Assembly (NCBI GenBank): GCA_002722175.1
Contig: PBKU01000030.1
Coordinates: forward strand, 1 to 64,000
Length of the DNA stretch: 64,000 bases
DNA from: Magnetovibrio sp.
GTDB taxonomy: Bacteria > Pseudomonadota > Alphaproteobacteria > Rhodospirillales > Casp-alpha2
Reading direction: 5' to 3'
Positions 19,208 to 27,292 of the stretch are shown here, in pieces. Made by a program: the position numbers and the translations under genes. The notes beneath the pieces were generated by a model. That model was not told the origin of the DNA. It did not search any database and saw only the letters and a list, made by a program, of their open reading frames with translations. How positions within the stretch are numbered: the stretch's first letter is position 1; every line of letters begins with the position of its first letter.

Positions 19208-20692
19208 TTGAAAAATAAAGCTCTGATGTTCCAAGGGACAGGATCTGATGTCGGTAAATCATTAGTTCTCGCCGGATTGTGCCGTATTTTTGCTAATCGT
19301 GGAATCATCACCTGTCCCTTCAAACCACAAAATATGTCAAATAATGCAGCTGTCACGAAAGATGGCGGAGAAATTGGCCGGGCACAAGCTTTGCAAGCCC
19401 AAGCAGCTCGTACTCCATTAAGCGTTCATATGAACCCCGTTTTATTAAAGCCTCAAGCTGAAATTGGGGCACAAATTGTTTTACAGGGCAAATTCTTAGG
19501 ATCAACTCTAGCAAAAGATTACCACAAATTAAAACCGACTTTAATGCCAAAAGTGATGGAAAGTTTCAAAAACATCGTAAAAAAAACAGAATTGACGCTT
19601 ATAGAGGGCGCTGGTAGTCCGGCAGAAATAAATTTGCGCGAATCTGACATTGCTAACATGGGGTTTGCAGAAACTGCTGACATCCCTGTTATCTTAGTTG
19701 CTGATATCGACCGTGGTGGGGTAATAGCCCAACTTGTCGGAACATACCTGTTACTCTCAGAGACAGAACGCAAACGGACAGTTGGCTATATCGTAAACAA
19801 ATTTAGAGGCGATTTATCGCTTTTTGATGATGGTTTGAGAATAATTAAAAAACAAACAACCCTTGCATGCCTAGGTATAATCCCCTGGTTTGATCAAGCC
19901 AAAACTTTACCAAAAGAAGACACTATGGCACTCAGAGGGACAGTATACCATCAAAGTTCTTCTGGAATCAAAATCGCTGTGCTTCGCTTTCCTCGTATTG
20001 CTAATTTTGATGACCTTGACCCCCTATCAGCCGAACCAGATGTAACTCTCAATATCATTGAACCTGGATACCCAATTCCAGGTGACGTCGACCTTGTCTT
20101 GCTTCCAGGTACAAAGACTACCCTTGCCGATCTTAATGTGCTGCGTTCTGAAGGTTGGGATACTGATATTCAAGCCCATATTAGGCGAGGTGGTATAGTG
20201 GTTGGTCTTTGTGGCGGTTATCAGATGCTAGGAACTAACATTATCGACGACGAAGGCATTGAGGGTCCGCCAGAAAAGGCCAAGGGTCTTGGGCTCTTGA
20301 ACATCCAGACAAAATTGACAAAAACTAAGAAACTGGTCAATACAAGCGGTTGGGAACAGACTAGCGGTAAGGCGGTCAAAGGTTATGAAATGCATATTGG
20401 AATCACTACTGGTCCCGACATTAAGCGTCCCTGGCTAGAATTAGAAGGAGGGCGGAAAGATGGGGCCATTTCCAAAAATGGACAAGTTATGGGTTGCTAT
20501 CTTCACGGGCTCTTTTCCCAAGATAGCTTTCGAGCTAGTTTCTTGAAACGATTTAAAAAGAACCGTGTATTGAAAACGGCTTACGAAAAGAAACTAGAAC
20601 AAACTCTTGAACTACTAGCACAGCATTTAGAAAAACATTTAGACATAAATGAAATTCTCAATTTGGCAGCATCTCCTAAAAGAATTTGCTAA
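19208..20692 (+). CDS. cobQ: Adenosylcobyric acid synthase (glutamine-hydrolysing)
   Basis: Amidates side chains b, d, e and g of adenosylcobyrinic acid diamide using glutamine and ATP. The N-terminal half is a DTBS-like ATPase (MFQGTGSDVGKSLVLAGLCR, PQNMSNNAAVTKDGGEIGRAQ, ANMGFAETADIPVILVADIDRGG); the C-terminal half is a class I amidotransferase (GGIVVGLCGGYQMLGTNI with the catalytic Cys, and GCYLHGLF with the His). I use the TTG at 19208: an AGAGAAAA ribosome-like stretch precedes it and the residues KNKALM fit the family start. ATG 19226 would cut into that start. Length 494 is typical. Other cob genes are absent from the window. Confidence 0.95.
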   Translation: MKNKALMFQGTGSDVGKSLVLAGLCRIFANRGIITCPFKPQNMSNNAAVTKDGGEIGRAQALQAQAARTPLSVHMNPVLLKPQAEIGAQIVLQGKFLGSTLAKDYHKLKPTLMPKVMESFKNIVKKTELTLIEGAGSPAEINLRESDIANMGFAETADIPVILVADIDRGGVIAQLVGTYLLLSETERKRTVGYIVNKFRGDLSLFDDGLRIIKKQTTLACLGIIPWFDQAKTLPKEDTMALRGTVYHQSSSGIKIAVLRFPRIANFDDLDPLSAEPDVTLNIIEPGYPIPGDVDLVLLPGTKTTLADLNVLRSEGWDTDIQAHIRRGGIVVGLCGGYQMLGTNIIDDEGIEGPPEKAKGLGLLNIQTKLTKTKKLVNTSGWEQTSGKAVKGYEMHIGITTGPDIKRPWLELEGGRKDGAISKNGQVMGCYLHGLFSQDSFRASFLKRFKKNRVLKTAYEKKLEQTLELLAQHLEKHLDINEILNLAASPKRIC

Positions 20693-21021
20693 CACGCCGG
20701 ATTTTACAAAACACCTATATTAATCTATCGCATTTGAGAAATCTGCTAGTCTTATATATTGAAAAATAAGCGATCCCTCGGCCTGGCAGCACCTACTCTA
20801 ATAGGGTTGCGCGTATCTTTACAGGTAACGAGTGCTCAGGGTGAAATGTTTGATATGAAGATTCCTATTGCAACAAAGGTTTCCAACCTTGAAAGCAAAA
20901 GAAGTTTTAGCAAATTACGTTCTAGAAAATTACTATCAATGATTTTTGCCGAAAAACTGCCCTATCCTTGATTTTTATCTTGTTAGACTTAAATGGAAAA
21001 CTCTCGTATTTAAAATATTTT
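20693..21021. other. Intergenic region between cobQ and ettA, with a doubtful small frame
   Basis: This 329-base stretch lies between the convergent cobQ and ettA genes. One open frame (20759-20971, TTG start, 70 codons) is present, but its product has no recognisable motif, the frame has no ribosome site and it opens just after a stop, so I do not call it a gene. No clear terminator hairpin is seen for either neighbour. Confidence 0.5.
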
Positions 21022-22704
21022 TTACTGACGCGTCAGGGGTTTATATTTAATTCGACTAGGTCGATCGGCGGATTCACCTAGGCGCTTGCGCCGGTCGGCC
21101 TCATAGGCTTCGTAGTTCCCTTCAAACCAGGCAACTTGGCTATTACCCTCAAATGCTAAAATATGTGTTGCTAACCGGTCTAAGAACCAACGGTCATGAC
21201 TTACAATTAAAGCACACCCCGAAAATGTTCCTAAGCTATCTTCTAAAGCGCGGAGCGTATCGATGTCTAAATCGTTCGTTGGTTCATCTAAAAGAAGAAC
21301 ATTTGCCCCTGTTTTCAGCATTTTAGCCAAATGTACTCGGTTACGCTCACCTCCCGAAAGTTGGCCTACAAGTTTTTGCTGGTCCGAGCTTTTGAAGTTG
21401 AATTGAGAAACAAAAGCACGACTTTGAATTTTGTGTTTTCCAAGCTCAATTTCATCTTCGCCGTCAGCAATTTCTTCCCAAACAGTATTCTTATTATCAA
21501 GGCTATCTCTTGATTGGTCAATATACCCTAGCTGAACTGTTTCTCCCAAATCAACCATACCGCTGTCCGGTTTTTCCTGGCCAGTTATAAGACGGAACAA
21601 GGTTGTTTTCCCTGCACCATTTGGTCCTATTACACCAACGATCCCACCAGGGGGGAGTTTAAATGATAAATCTTCAACCAATAGCTTAGAACCAAATGTT
21701 TTTCGCAAATTTTTCACATCAATGACTAAATTTCCCAACCGAGCAGCCGGGGGAATAACAATCTGAGCCTTTTCAGATCGAGGGTCATTCGATTTAGCCA
21801 CAAGCGTTTCGTACGCAGTGATACGTGCTTTTGCTTTTGCGTGTCGTGCTTTGGGGGAAGTTCGTATCCATTCCAATTCATTCCTTAGTGTGCGTTGCTG
21901 CGCTGAAAATTCTCTTGCCTCTTGAAGCAAACGTTTTTCCTTTTGTTCTAACCAAGATGAATAATTACCTTCATATGGAATTCCTAATCCACGATCAATC
22001 TCAAGAATCCAACCAGTGACATTATCAAGAAAATACCGGTCATGGGTAACCATCAAAACCATCCCCTTGTAGTCACAAAGAAAGCGCTCAAGCCATGCAA
22101 CGGACTCGGCATCCAGATGGTTAGTAGGCTCATCCAATAAAAGTATCTCAGGTTGTTGTAATAATAAGCGGCAAAGAGCGACCCTTCGACATTCACCTCC
22201 AGATAATTTTCTAATATCCGCACCACCCGGTGGACACCGCAGTGCATCCATAGCAATCTCAATAGTACGCTCAATTTCCCATCCATTCATGGAATCAATT
22301 TTCTCCTGCAACTCGCCCTGCTCCACTAACAGGGCATCCATTTCGGTTTGTTCCATAGGTTCTGAAAATTTTTCCGTAATCTTATTGAATCGATTTAATG
22401 CGTTTTTTACTGGTTCTAAACCAACCATTATATTTTCTTCAACTGATAACTCCGGTTGTAGCTTGGGTTCTTGTTCTAAATAACCAACCCTCACCCCTTC
22501 TGCCGCCCAGGCCTCTCCCGTGAAGTCTTCATCTTCTCCCGCCATGATTTTTAATAGAGTCGATTTTCCCGCACCATTTACACCAATTAGTCCAATCTTG
22601 GCGTCAGGCAAGAATGAAAGCGTGATGCCCTTCAACACACCTTTACCCCCAGGAAAGGTTTTCCGAACATCTCGCATTACGTAACAGTATTGATAGCTTG
22701 CCAT
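21022..22704 (-). CDS. ettA: Energy-dependent translational throttle protein EttA (ABC-F ATPase)
   Basis: Ribosome-associated ABC-F protein that gates the first elongation step according to ATP/ADP level. Two ATPase domains are visible: Walker A GVNGAGKSTLLK and signature LSGGECRRVALCRLL with LLLDEPTNHLDAESVAWLE in the first; GPNGAGKTTLFRL, QLSGGERNRVHLAKML and LLLDEPTNDLDIDTLRALE in the second. Between them lies the charged P-site tRNA interaction linker (EKRLLQEAREFSAQQRTL). Start at ATG 22704 (MASYQYCYVMRDVRKTFPGG) matches the EttA N-terminus; an eleven-residue upstream extension is unlikely. The resulting 560 residues are close to the E. coli 555. Confidence 0.96.
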   Translation of the reverse strand: MASYQYCYVMRDVRKTFPGGKGVLKGITLSFLPDAKIGLIGVNGAGKSTLLKIMAGEDEDFTGEAWAAEGVRVGYLEQEPKLQPELSVEENIMVGLEPVKNALNRFNKITEKFSEPMEQTEMDALLVEQGELQEKIDSMNGWEIERTIEIAMDALRCPPGGADIRKLSGGECRRVALCRLLLQQPEILLLDEPTNHLDAESVAWLERFLCDYKGMVLMVTHDRYFLDNVTGWILEIDRGLGIPYEGNYSSWLEQKEKRLLQEAREFSAQQRTLRNELEWIRTSPKARHAKAKARITAYETLVAKSNDPRSEKAQIVIPPAARLGNLVIDVKNLRKTFGSKLLVEDLSFKLPPGGIVGVIGPNGAGKTTLFRLITGQEKPDSGMVDLGETVQLGYIDQSRDSLDNKNTVWEEIADGEDEIELGKHKIQSRAFVSQFNFKSSDQQKLVGQLSGGERNRVHLAKMLKTGANVLLLDEPTNDLDIDTLRALEDSLGTFSGCALIVSHDRWFLDRLATHILAFEGNSQVAWFEGNYEAYEADRRKRLGESADRPSRIKYKPLTRQ

Positions 22705-22941
22705 TAATACGGCGATCCCAAAAGATTTAGAAAGCAATAAAGAACTTTGTAACGCAGTATGTTGGCCCTAGCAATCATTTGAGAAAAACTCAGGAAAAGT
22801 TAGTTGCATAATTGGATTCTGAAAAATAGTTTACCTAGCGAATCGATTCCCAGATTTAAGCAGAACCGATATAGTCTAGCGAAATAATAGCTCTTTTGTG
22901 GCATATTTTTTCAATTTGGACCTTTTCTCCGTTTAAGTTGA

Positions 22942-23613
22942 TCAGACGTCACTTTGCAAAGTGCTGACTGATCTAAGAACGGACTGGCAATCAAGTCTTT
23001 CCCTTAGCTCACGTTTCACTTCATGCCATCGGAATCGAACTGAATTACGTATGATTTCGCTATCAAGTTCCTTCAAATGGTCAGCTATTGGTGCCCAAAC
23101 TACAAGTGCCTCTGGGCTTTCAGAAAATGAGGTCCCACCATCTAAAACACTATCCCAATCTGTATCCGCAATACGCGCCTTATGCCTTAGAATGTTGGAG
23201 CAAAAATCATCGCCGGCATCAAGCGGTTTGCCGACCCGATCAAAAATGCTTTTCTCAATCTTGCTAATAACCGGAAAAACCCCTGATTTCCCGGTGTTTT
23301 CACCTTTTTTCAACAACCCCCCTGTATACACAATGAGGTCGGAAACACTTGCAATCCAGACTTCCCATTTAGATATATTTATTGATGTTACAAATTGCTC
23401 ATCAGCAAATAATTCCGGATAACGAGTTCCAGCACGTGTTCGTATGTATCCATAAAGCGATGTCTGAGCGACATGACTTGCCCGAGTTTCTACAAAGCAT
23501 ATTAGGGAATCAATAGTATCAATCTTTTCAAATCGCCGACTAAACGGAGCAATAAAATAGTCTGCAAAAATACGAGCATCCGAAAGAATTCTTTTAAAAT
23601 TTCGCAATGGCAA
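22942..23613 (-). CDS. Conserved-looking protein of unknown function (223 aa, TTG start)
   Basis: I do not assign a function. The product is soluble and mostly helical, with SRRFEKIDTIDSLICFVETR, ASHVAQTSLYGYIRTRAGTR, PELFADEQFVTSINISKWE, VSDLIVYTGG and a C-terminal RFRWHEVKRELRERLD. I recall similar proteins in other alphaproteobacteria, sometimes loosely labelled esterase, but no Ser-His-Asp motif is evident. An in-frame stop lies just upstream, so the start must be TTG 23613 or later; no ATG is usable near the N-terminus. It is divergent from the symporter operon, with 214 bases between, and might share its regulatory region. Confidence 0.7.
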   Translation of the reverse strand: MPLRNFKRILSDARIFADYFIAPFSRRFEKIDTIDSLICFVETRASHVAQTSLYGYIRTRAGTRYPELFADEQFVTSINISKWEVWIASVSDLIVYTGGLLKKGENTGKSGVFPVISKIEKSIFDRVGKPLDAGDDFCSNILRHKARIADTDWDSVLDGGTSFSESPEALVVWAPIADHLKELDSEIIRNSVRFRWHEVKRELRERLDCQSVLRSVSTLQSDV

Positions 23614-23736
23614 AACGTTTCATGTTAACCGACCACAATAAAAAGGAACGCTTACTTATGGTAAATAACTAATTTTTTTTCAAGAAAAACCTTTCAATTA
23701 AACAACATTATTGTGAAAATCACTCGACTTGCAATA

Positions 23737-23753
23737 TTGCGAATCATTATCAA
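23737..23753 (+). promoter_or_regulatory. Fur-like operator overlapping a putative promoter of the symporter operon
   Basis: The sequence TTGCGAATCATTATCAA is a 17-base imperfect dyad (TTG..AAT c ATT..CAA). Its core on the minus strand, TGATAATGATTCGCA, matches the classical Fur 7-1-7 pattern at 12 of 14 informative positions. A TATAAT at 23758-23763 follows immediately, and TTGCGA at 23737-23742 could be a -35 box with a short 15-base spacer, so a bound repressor would block the polymerase. The predicted target starts at 23828. Regulation by Fur or a relative is inferred from sequence only. Confidence 0.45.
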
Positions 23754-23827
23754 TCTCTATAATATTCTTAATGATGCGAAATATACATTTTACGAAAAAG
23801 GTCAAAGTAAAAGGAGATTATTGACTA

Positions 23828-24091
23828 ATGTCTGATACTAGCCAAAACAAGGAAGAACACTGGCAAAGGACCCGTTCACTTATGATCAAGCACTTGGTTG
23901 TGTGGTTCGTGTTTGCATATTTAATTCATTGGCACGCTCCCTCGATCAATCAAATGGTGTTTATGGATTTCCCATTAGGTTTTTACATGGCAGCCCAAGG
24001 ATCACTTGTCATATTTGTAGTTCAACTGTTTCTTTTCGCACGCCAGCAGGATCAAATTGACCGAGACTGCGGTTTAGCTGAATCAGATTGA
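23828..24091 (+). CDS. Small subunit of two-component sodium:solute symporter (DUF4212)
   Basis: An 87-residue membrane protein with two predicted transmembrane helices (about 23-40 and 55-73) and short charged ends. The pattern HWQRTRSLMIKHLVVWFVFA, FMDFPLGFYMAAQGSLVIFV and the C-terminal FARQQDQIDRD are those of the DUF4212/Na_symport_sm family that always accompanies a large symporter subunit. A strong AAGGAG ribosome site lies upstream of the ATG. Its stop is twelve bases before the start of the large subunit, so the pair is one operon. The natural substrate is not established for this family. Confidence 0.93.
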   Translation: MSDTSQNKEEHWQRTRSLMIKHLVVWFVFAYLIHWHAPSINQMVFMDFPLGFYMAAQGSLVIFVVQLFLFARQQDQIDRDCGLAESD

Positions 24092-24102
24092 GAGGAAAAA
24101 AA

Positions 24103-25932
24103 ATGAGTTTTTTCAAACCATCTGGGAGCTTTATAGACAACCTCCCTAGAATTTACGGATTATATACTGGAGGCTTTGTTGTCTTTATTTTGCTAATGGC
24201 AGTTTTTGAAAGACTGGGCGCTGAATCAGATACTATTGGTATTTTGTTCGTTGCGTTTACGGTTTTGATTTATGCAATAATCGGTTGGCTATCACGGACT
24301 ATGCAGGTTGATGCCTATTATGTTGCGGGAAGACAAGTGCCACAGGTTTTTAACGGCATGGCAACCGCTGCTGACTGGATGTCGGGTGCATCTTTTGTCG
24401 CCATGGCCGGAGGAATTTATTTTGGCGGTCACGGATATCTTGCATTTGTAGTAGGCTGGACAGGCGGGTATGTGCTTGTTGCTGTATTGATGGCTCCTTA
24501 CTTAAGGAAATTTGGGTGCTACACGGTGCCAGACTTCATAGGAACCCGTTATGGCGGAAATTTAGCACGGCTTTGCGCTGTGGTTGTGCTTGTGGTTGCA
24601 TCCTTCACCTATGTGACAGCACAGATCAATGCAACGGGCACAATTGCTTCACGTGCATTACAAATACCGTTTGAGGTTGGCGTGTGGTTTGGGCTCCTCG
24701 GAATACTACTTTGCTCCATGCTAGGAGGAATGCGTGCCGTCACGTGGACACAGGTAGCGCAATACATTGTGCTGATTATTGCCTATTTAGTTCCAGTGAT
24801 CTGGATGTCAAACAAACAGGGATTTGGTGTAATTCCTCAGTTGGTATATGGGGACGCTGTAGCGCGAATAGCAGAACTAGAAACCTTACATCAAGTTGGA
24901 CAGCTATTACCAGCAGAGAAGGTCGCTGGGCTTAAATCGCTTTCTGTACTTCATTCGACTCCGGGCGATTCTGCGATGGCTGCCTGGAAGTTTGTCACTT
25001 TAGTTGCCTGCATGATGCTAGGAACAGCTTCATTGCCCCATATTCTTATGCGGTATTTTACAACGCCATCAGTCCGCGCAGCTCGCGTATCTGTCGCATG
25101 GTCACTGTTTTTTATCTTCCTTCTATACTTTACAGCTCCTGCGCTAGCAACTTTTACGAAACTCCAAGTCCTTGATCCTAACCTGGCAACAAGCATTATT
25201 GGGAAGGCCATATCTGATGTATCTTCGTTAGAATGGATACAAAAATGGAGTAACGTAGGTTTTGTGAAGTTAGTCGACTCAAACGGGGACGGATTACTTC
25301 AAATTAACGAGTTTTTCATGCGGGGAGATATTGTTGTTCTCGCTACTCCCGAAATTGCTGGTTTACCTTATGTAATTTCTGGGCTCGTTGCTGCTGGTGG
25401 AATGGCTGCAGCTATGTCAACAGCAGATGGCCTCCTGTTAGCAATTGCAAACGCATTGTCACATGACCTTTACTACAAGATCATCGACCCTAAAGCAGAA
25501 ACGGCAAAGCGTTTAATTGTTGCCCGTGTATTATTAGTTATACTGGGTGCGGCTGGCGCTGCTGTAGCTAGTTTGAAGCTCACTAGTATTTTAGGTGCTG
25601 TTGCGTGGGCATTTGATTTTGCTATGTCCGGACTGTTTTTTCCATTAGTCCTTGGCGTCTGGTGGAAACGGGCTAATCGACCGGGGGCTATTGCCGGCAT
25701 GGTCGTTGGTTTCGTAACCGGAACCCTTTACCTCTATAATGTAAAGTGGGGTGGAATGGAACCGTGGATTGGAATTGATCACCTCAGATTTGGCATCATA
25801 GGTGCTTCTTGTAGTCTAATTGCTATGATCGTTGTGTCACTGATGACAAAGGAACCTGATGCTGAAACTCAGGCTATGGTTGATGAAATACGTATCCCGA
25901 AAGGTGATACGGTACTTTCTGCTACCCATTAA
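24103..25932 (+). CDS. Large subunit of sodium:solute symporter (SSS family) with an EF-hand-like loop
   Basis: A 609-residue polytopic protein of the solute:sodium symporter family, in the acetate-permease-like branch that pairs with DUF4212 proteins. About thirteen hydrophobic segments are visible; family motifs include DAYYVAGRQVPQVFNGMATA, DWMSGASFVAMAGGIYFGG, GCYTVPDFIGTRYGG and MAAAMSTADGLLLAIANALS. Residues about 392-403, DSNGDGLLQINE, form a perfect EF-hand calcium-loop pattern in a hydrophilic loop. Start ATG 24103 has an AGAGGAAA ribosome site; an upstream TTG overlapping the small subunit is rejected. A strong terminator follows the gene. Substrate may be a small organic acid but this is inference. 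Confidence 0.94.
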   Translation: MSFFKPSGSFIDNLPRIYGLYTGGFVVFILLMAVFERLGAESDTIGILFVAFTVLIYAIIGWLSRTMQVDAYYVAGRQVPQVFNGMATAADWMSGASFVAMAGGIYFGGHGYLAFVVGWTGGYVLVAVLMAPYLRKFGCYTVPDFIGTRYGGNLARLCAVVVLVVASFTYVTAQINATGTIASRALQIPFEVGVWFGLLGILLCSMLGGMRAVTWTQVAQYIVLIIAYLVPVIWMSNKQGFGVIPQLVYGDAVARIAELETLHQVGQLLPAEKVAGLKSLSVLHSTPGDSAMAAWKFVTLVACMMLGTASLPHILMRYFTTPSVRAARVSVAWSLFFIFLLYFTAPALATFTKLQVLDPNLATSIIGKAISDVSSLEWIQKWSNVGFVKLVDSNGDGLLQINEFFMRGDIVVLATPEIAGLPYVISGLVAAGGMAAAMSTADGLLLAIANALSHDLYYKIIDPKAETAKRLIVARVLLVILGAAGAAVASLKLTSILGAVAWAFDFAMSGLFFPLVLGVWWKRANRPGAIAGMVVGFVTGTLYLYNVKWGGMEPWIGIDHLRFGIIGASCSLIAMIVVSLMTKEPDAETQAMVDEIRIPKGDTVLSATH

Positions 25933-25947
25933 GATTGCTTTGCAATT

Positions 25948-25985
25948 ACCGGAGCGGTCAACGACCGCTCCGGTTTTCTTTTTTC
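25948..25985 (+). terminator. Strong intrinsic terminator of the symporter operon
   Basis: Perfect 12-base-pair stem ACCGGAGCGGTC (25948-25959) and GACCGCTCCGGT (25963-25974) with loop AAC, followed by TTTCTTTTTTC. This is the most convincing factor-independent terminator in the window and lies sixteen bases after the large-subunit stop. Confidence 0.92.
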
Positions 25986-25995
25986 AGATCTCAAT

Positions 25996-26352
25996 ATGAT
26001 CGAAGCTATACCGACTTGGGCCGTTATTTTTGACTATGTGCTCGGAATGGTCATGTGGACGCTCATTGGCCGATTCGGCATGAATATCTTTTTGCCGGAA
26101 ACTAGTAGCTTTTTCTTCATGCGTTTTTTTGTAACGGTAACAAATCCATTGATCCGCGCATTTATGCCAATTACGCCATCTTTTCTTATTCCTGCTCTGT
26201 TTCCCCTATATGTAGCATGGTTCTTTTTCGTAGTTCGCTTTTATGCAATGCCATACCTGCTCGGATATAGTGTAATGGGGATGCTTTCCTTTCCTTTAGA
26301 AAGTGAAATTGCTCTTGCCGTCCACAAAATAGTTGGTCTTTTCCTTAACTAA
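25996..26352 (+). CDS. Small integral membrane protein of unknown function
   Basis: A 118-residue, very hydrophobic protein with three or four predicted membrane segments (about 6-26, 36-50, 63-85, 88-103) and few charges. The central part VTNPLIRAFMPITPSFLIPALF gives a faint impression of a YggT-like layout, which I would not press. The ATG at 25996 lies only ten bases after the terminator T-run and has no ribosome site, so expression would depend on read-through or on a leaderless transcript starting in the terminator. Its position after the symporter suggests an accessory role, but this is inference. Confidence 0.65.
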   Translation: MIEAIPTWAVIFDYVLGMVMWTLIGRFGMNIFLPETSSFFFMRFFVTVTNPLIRAFMPITPSFLIPALFPLYVAWFFFVVRFYAMPYLLGYSVMGMLSFPLESEIALAVHKIVGLFLN

Positions 26353-26398
26353 GAAATGACCTTCGGAATAGCCTTTTAAATTGCAGGTCAATTATCCT

Positions 26399-27052
26399 TT
26401 ATAATATTGCTTGCCCTGTTTTTTCCCAGTCAGCAAGAAACAATTGTAGCCCCTTTTCAGTCAAGGGGTGGTCGAATAATTTCCATAGAACGCTGGGAGG
26501 AAGAGTAACAATGTCTGCTCCCATTAGTGCCGCTTCAACAACATGGTTAGGGTTTCTAACAGAAGCGACTAAAACTTGTGTAGAAAATTCATAGTTTGAG
26601 AAGACTTTAACAACATCATCAATCAGGTCCATGCCTTCAATCCCTATATCATCAAGTCGCCCAACGAATGGTGATACGAAAGCAGCCCCTGCTTTTGCTG
26701 CAAGCAGTGCCTGAGATACAGAAAAACAAAGAGTTAAATTTACCATATACCCCTCGCTTGCTAACGTTTTACACGCTCGAACTCCATTTTCTATTAGCGG
26801 CAACTTTATAGCAACGTTCTTAGCGATTTTCGCAAGCTTCCGACCTTCTAAAATCATATCTTCATAGTCGGTTGCTGCCACCTCAGCACTAACGGGGCCC
26901 GCAACAACAGCACAAATTTTTTCAATCGTCTCCAGAAAATTCTGGCCGCTTTTAGCGATCAGCGATGGATTGGTAGTGACCCCATCGACAAGCCCCAGTT
27001 CAGTGAGCTTTTTGATTTCAACAATATCCACACTATCTACAAAAAAACGCAT
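26399..27052 (-). CDS. tal: Transaldolase / fructose-6-phosphate aldolase-like protein
   Basis: Class I (Schiff-base) aldolase of the small TalB-F6PA subgroup, acting on sugar phosphates in the non-oxidative pentose phosphate pathway. The 217-residue protein shows [29 protein letters not shown], the catalytic lysine in [33 protein letters not shown] and ISPFVGR-like [10 protein letters not shown], with [30 protein letters not shown]-rich ribosome site precedes ATG 27052. Whether it acts as transaldolase or aldolase cannot be decided from sequence alone. It lies downstream of a tRNA gene on the same strand. Confidence 0.93.
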   Translation of the reverse strand: MRFFVDSVDIVEIKKLTELGLVDGVTTNPSLIAKSGQNFLETIEKICAVVAGPVSAEVAATDYEDMILEGRKLAKIAKNVAIKLPLIENGVRACKTLASEGYMVNLTLCFSVSQALLAAKAGAAFVSPFVGRLDDIGIEGMDLIDDVVKVFSNYEFSTQVLVASVRNPNHVVEAALMGADIVTLPPSVLWKLFDHPLTEKGLQLFLADWEKTGQAIL

Positions 27053-27159
27053 TTATCCCCCTAAACGAACCTAAAATATTGCGCTAAAACATTTGTCACA
27101 CCAAAAGCTCTCCAGGCAGTTAGTCATTGCTTGCCCAAAATTATTTGACTTTGGACCTT

Positions 27160-27236
27160 TGGTGGGCCCGGCAGGACTCGAACCTGCAACCAGACCGTTA
27201 TGAGCGGCCGGCTCTAACCAGTTGAGCTACGGGCCC
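27160..27236 (-). tRNA. tRNA with CAU anticodon, probably tRNA-Ile2 (or elongator Met)
   Basis: A complete 77-base cloverleaf can be folded by eye on the minus strand: acceptor GGGCCCG/CGGGCCC, D-arm GCTC/GAGC, anticodon stem GGCCG/CGGTC with loop CTCATAA, T-arm GCAGG/CCTGC with loop TTCGAGT, discriminator A and an encoded CCA. The acceptor pairs C4-G69 and C5-G68 are those recognised by the lysidine enzyme TilS in tRNA-Ile2, so I favour Ile2 (reading AUA) over elongator Met. It lies between the catabolic operon and the transaldolase gene. Confidence 0.93.
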
Positions 27237-27292
27237 CACCGAGAGTATTTGAAGATATGGCGTTTTTTTTTTCTCTTTGCAAGAGAACTTCT

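Noticed and set aside
20759-20971. 70-codon open frame with TTG start between cobQ and ettA
   Set aside because: No ribosome site, no motif, opens just after a stop, and lies between convergent genes; most likely chance.
27053-27292. Genomic island inserted at the tRNA gene
   Set aside because: No integrase, no second copy of the tRNA 3' end seen nearby, and flanking genes have ordinary composition.
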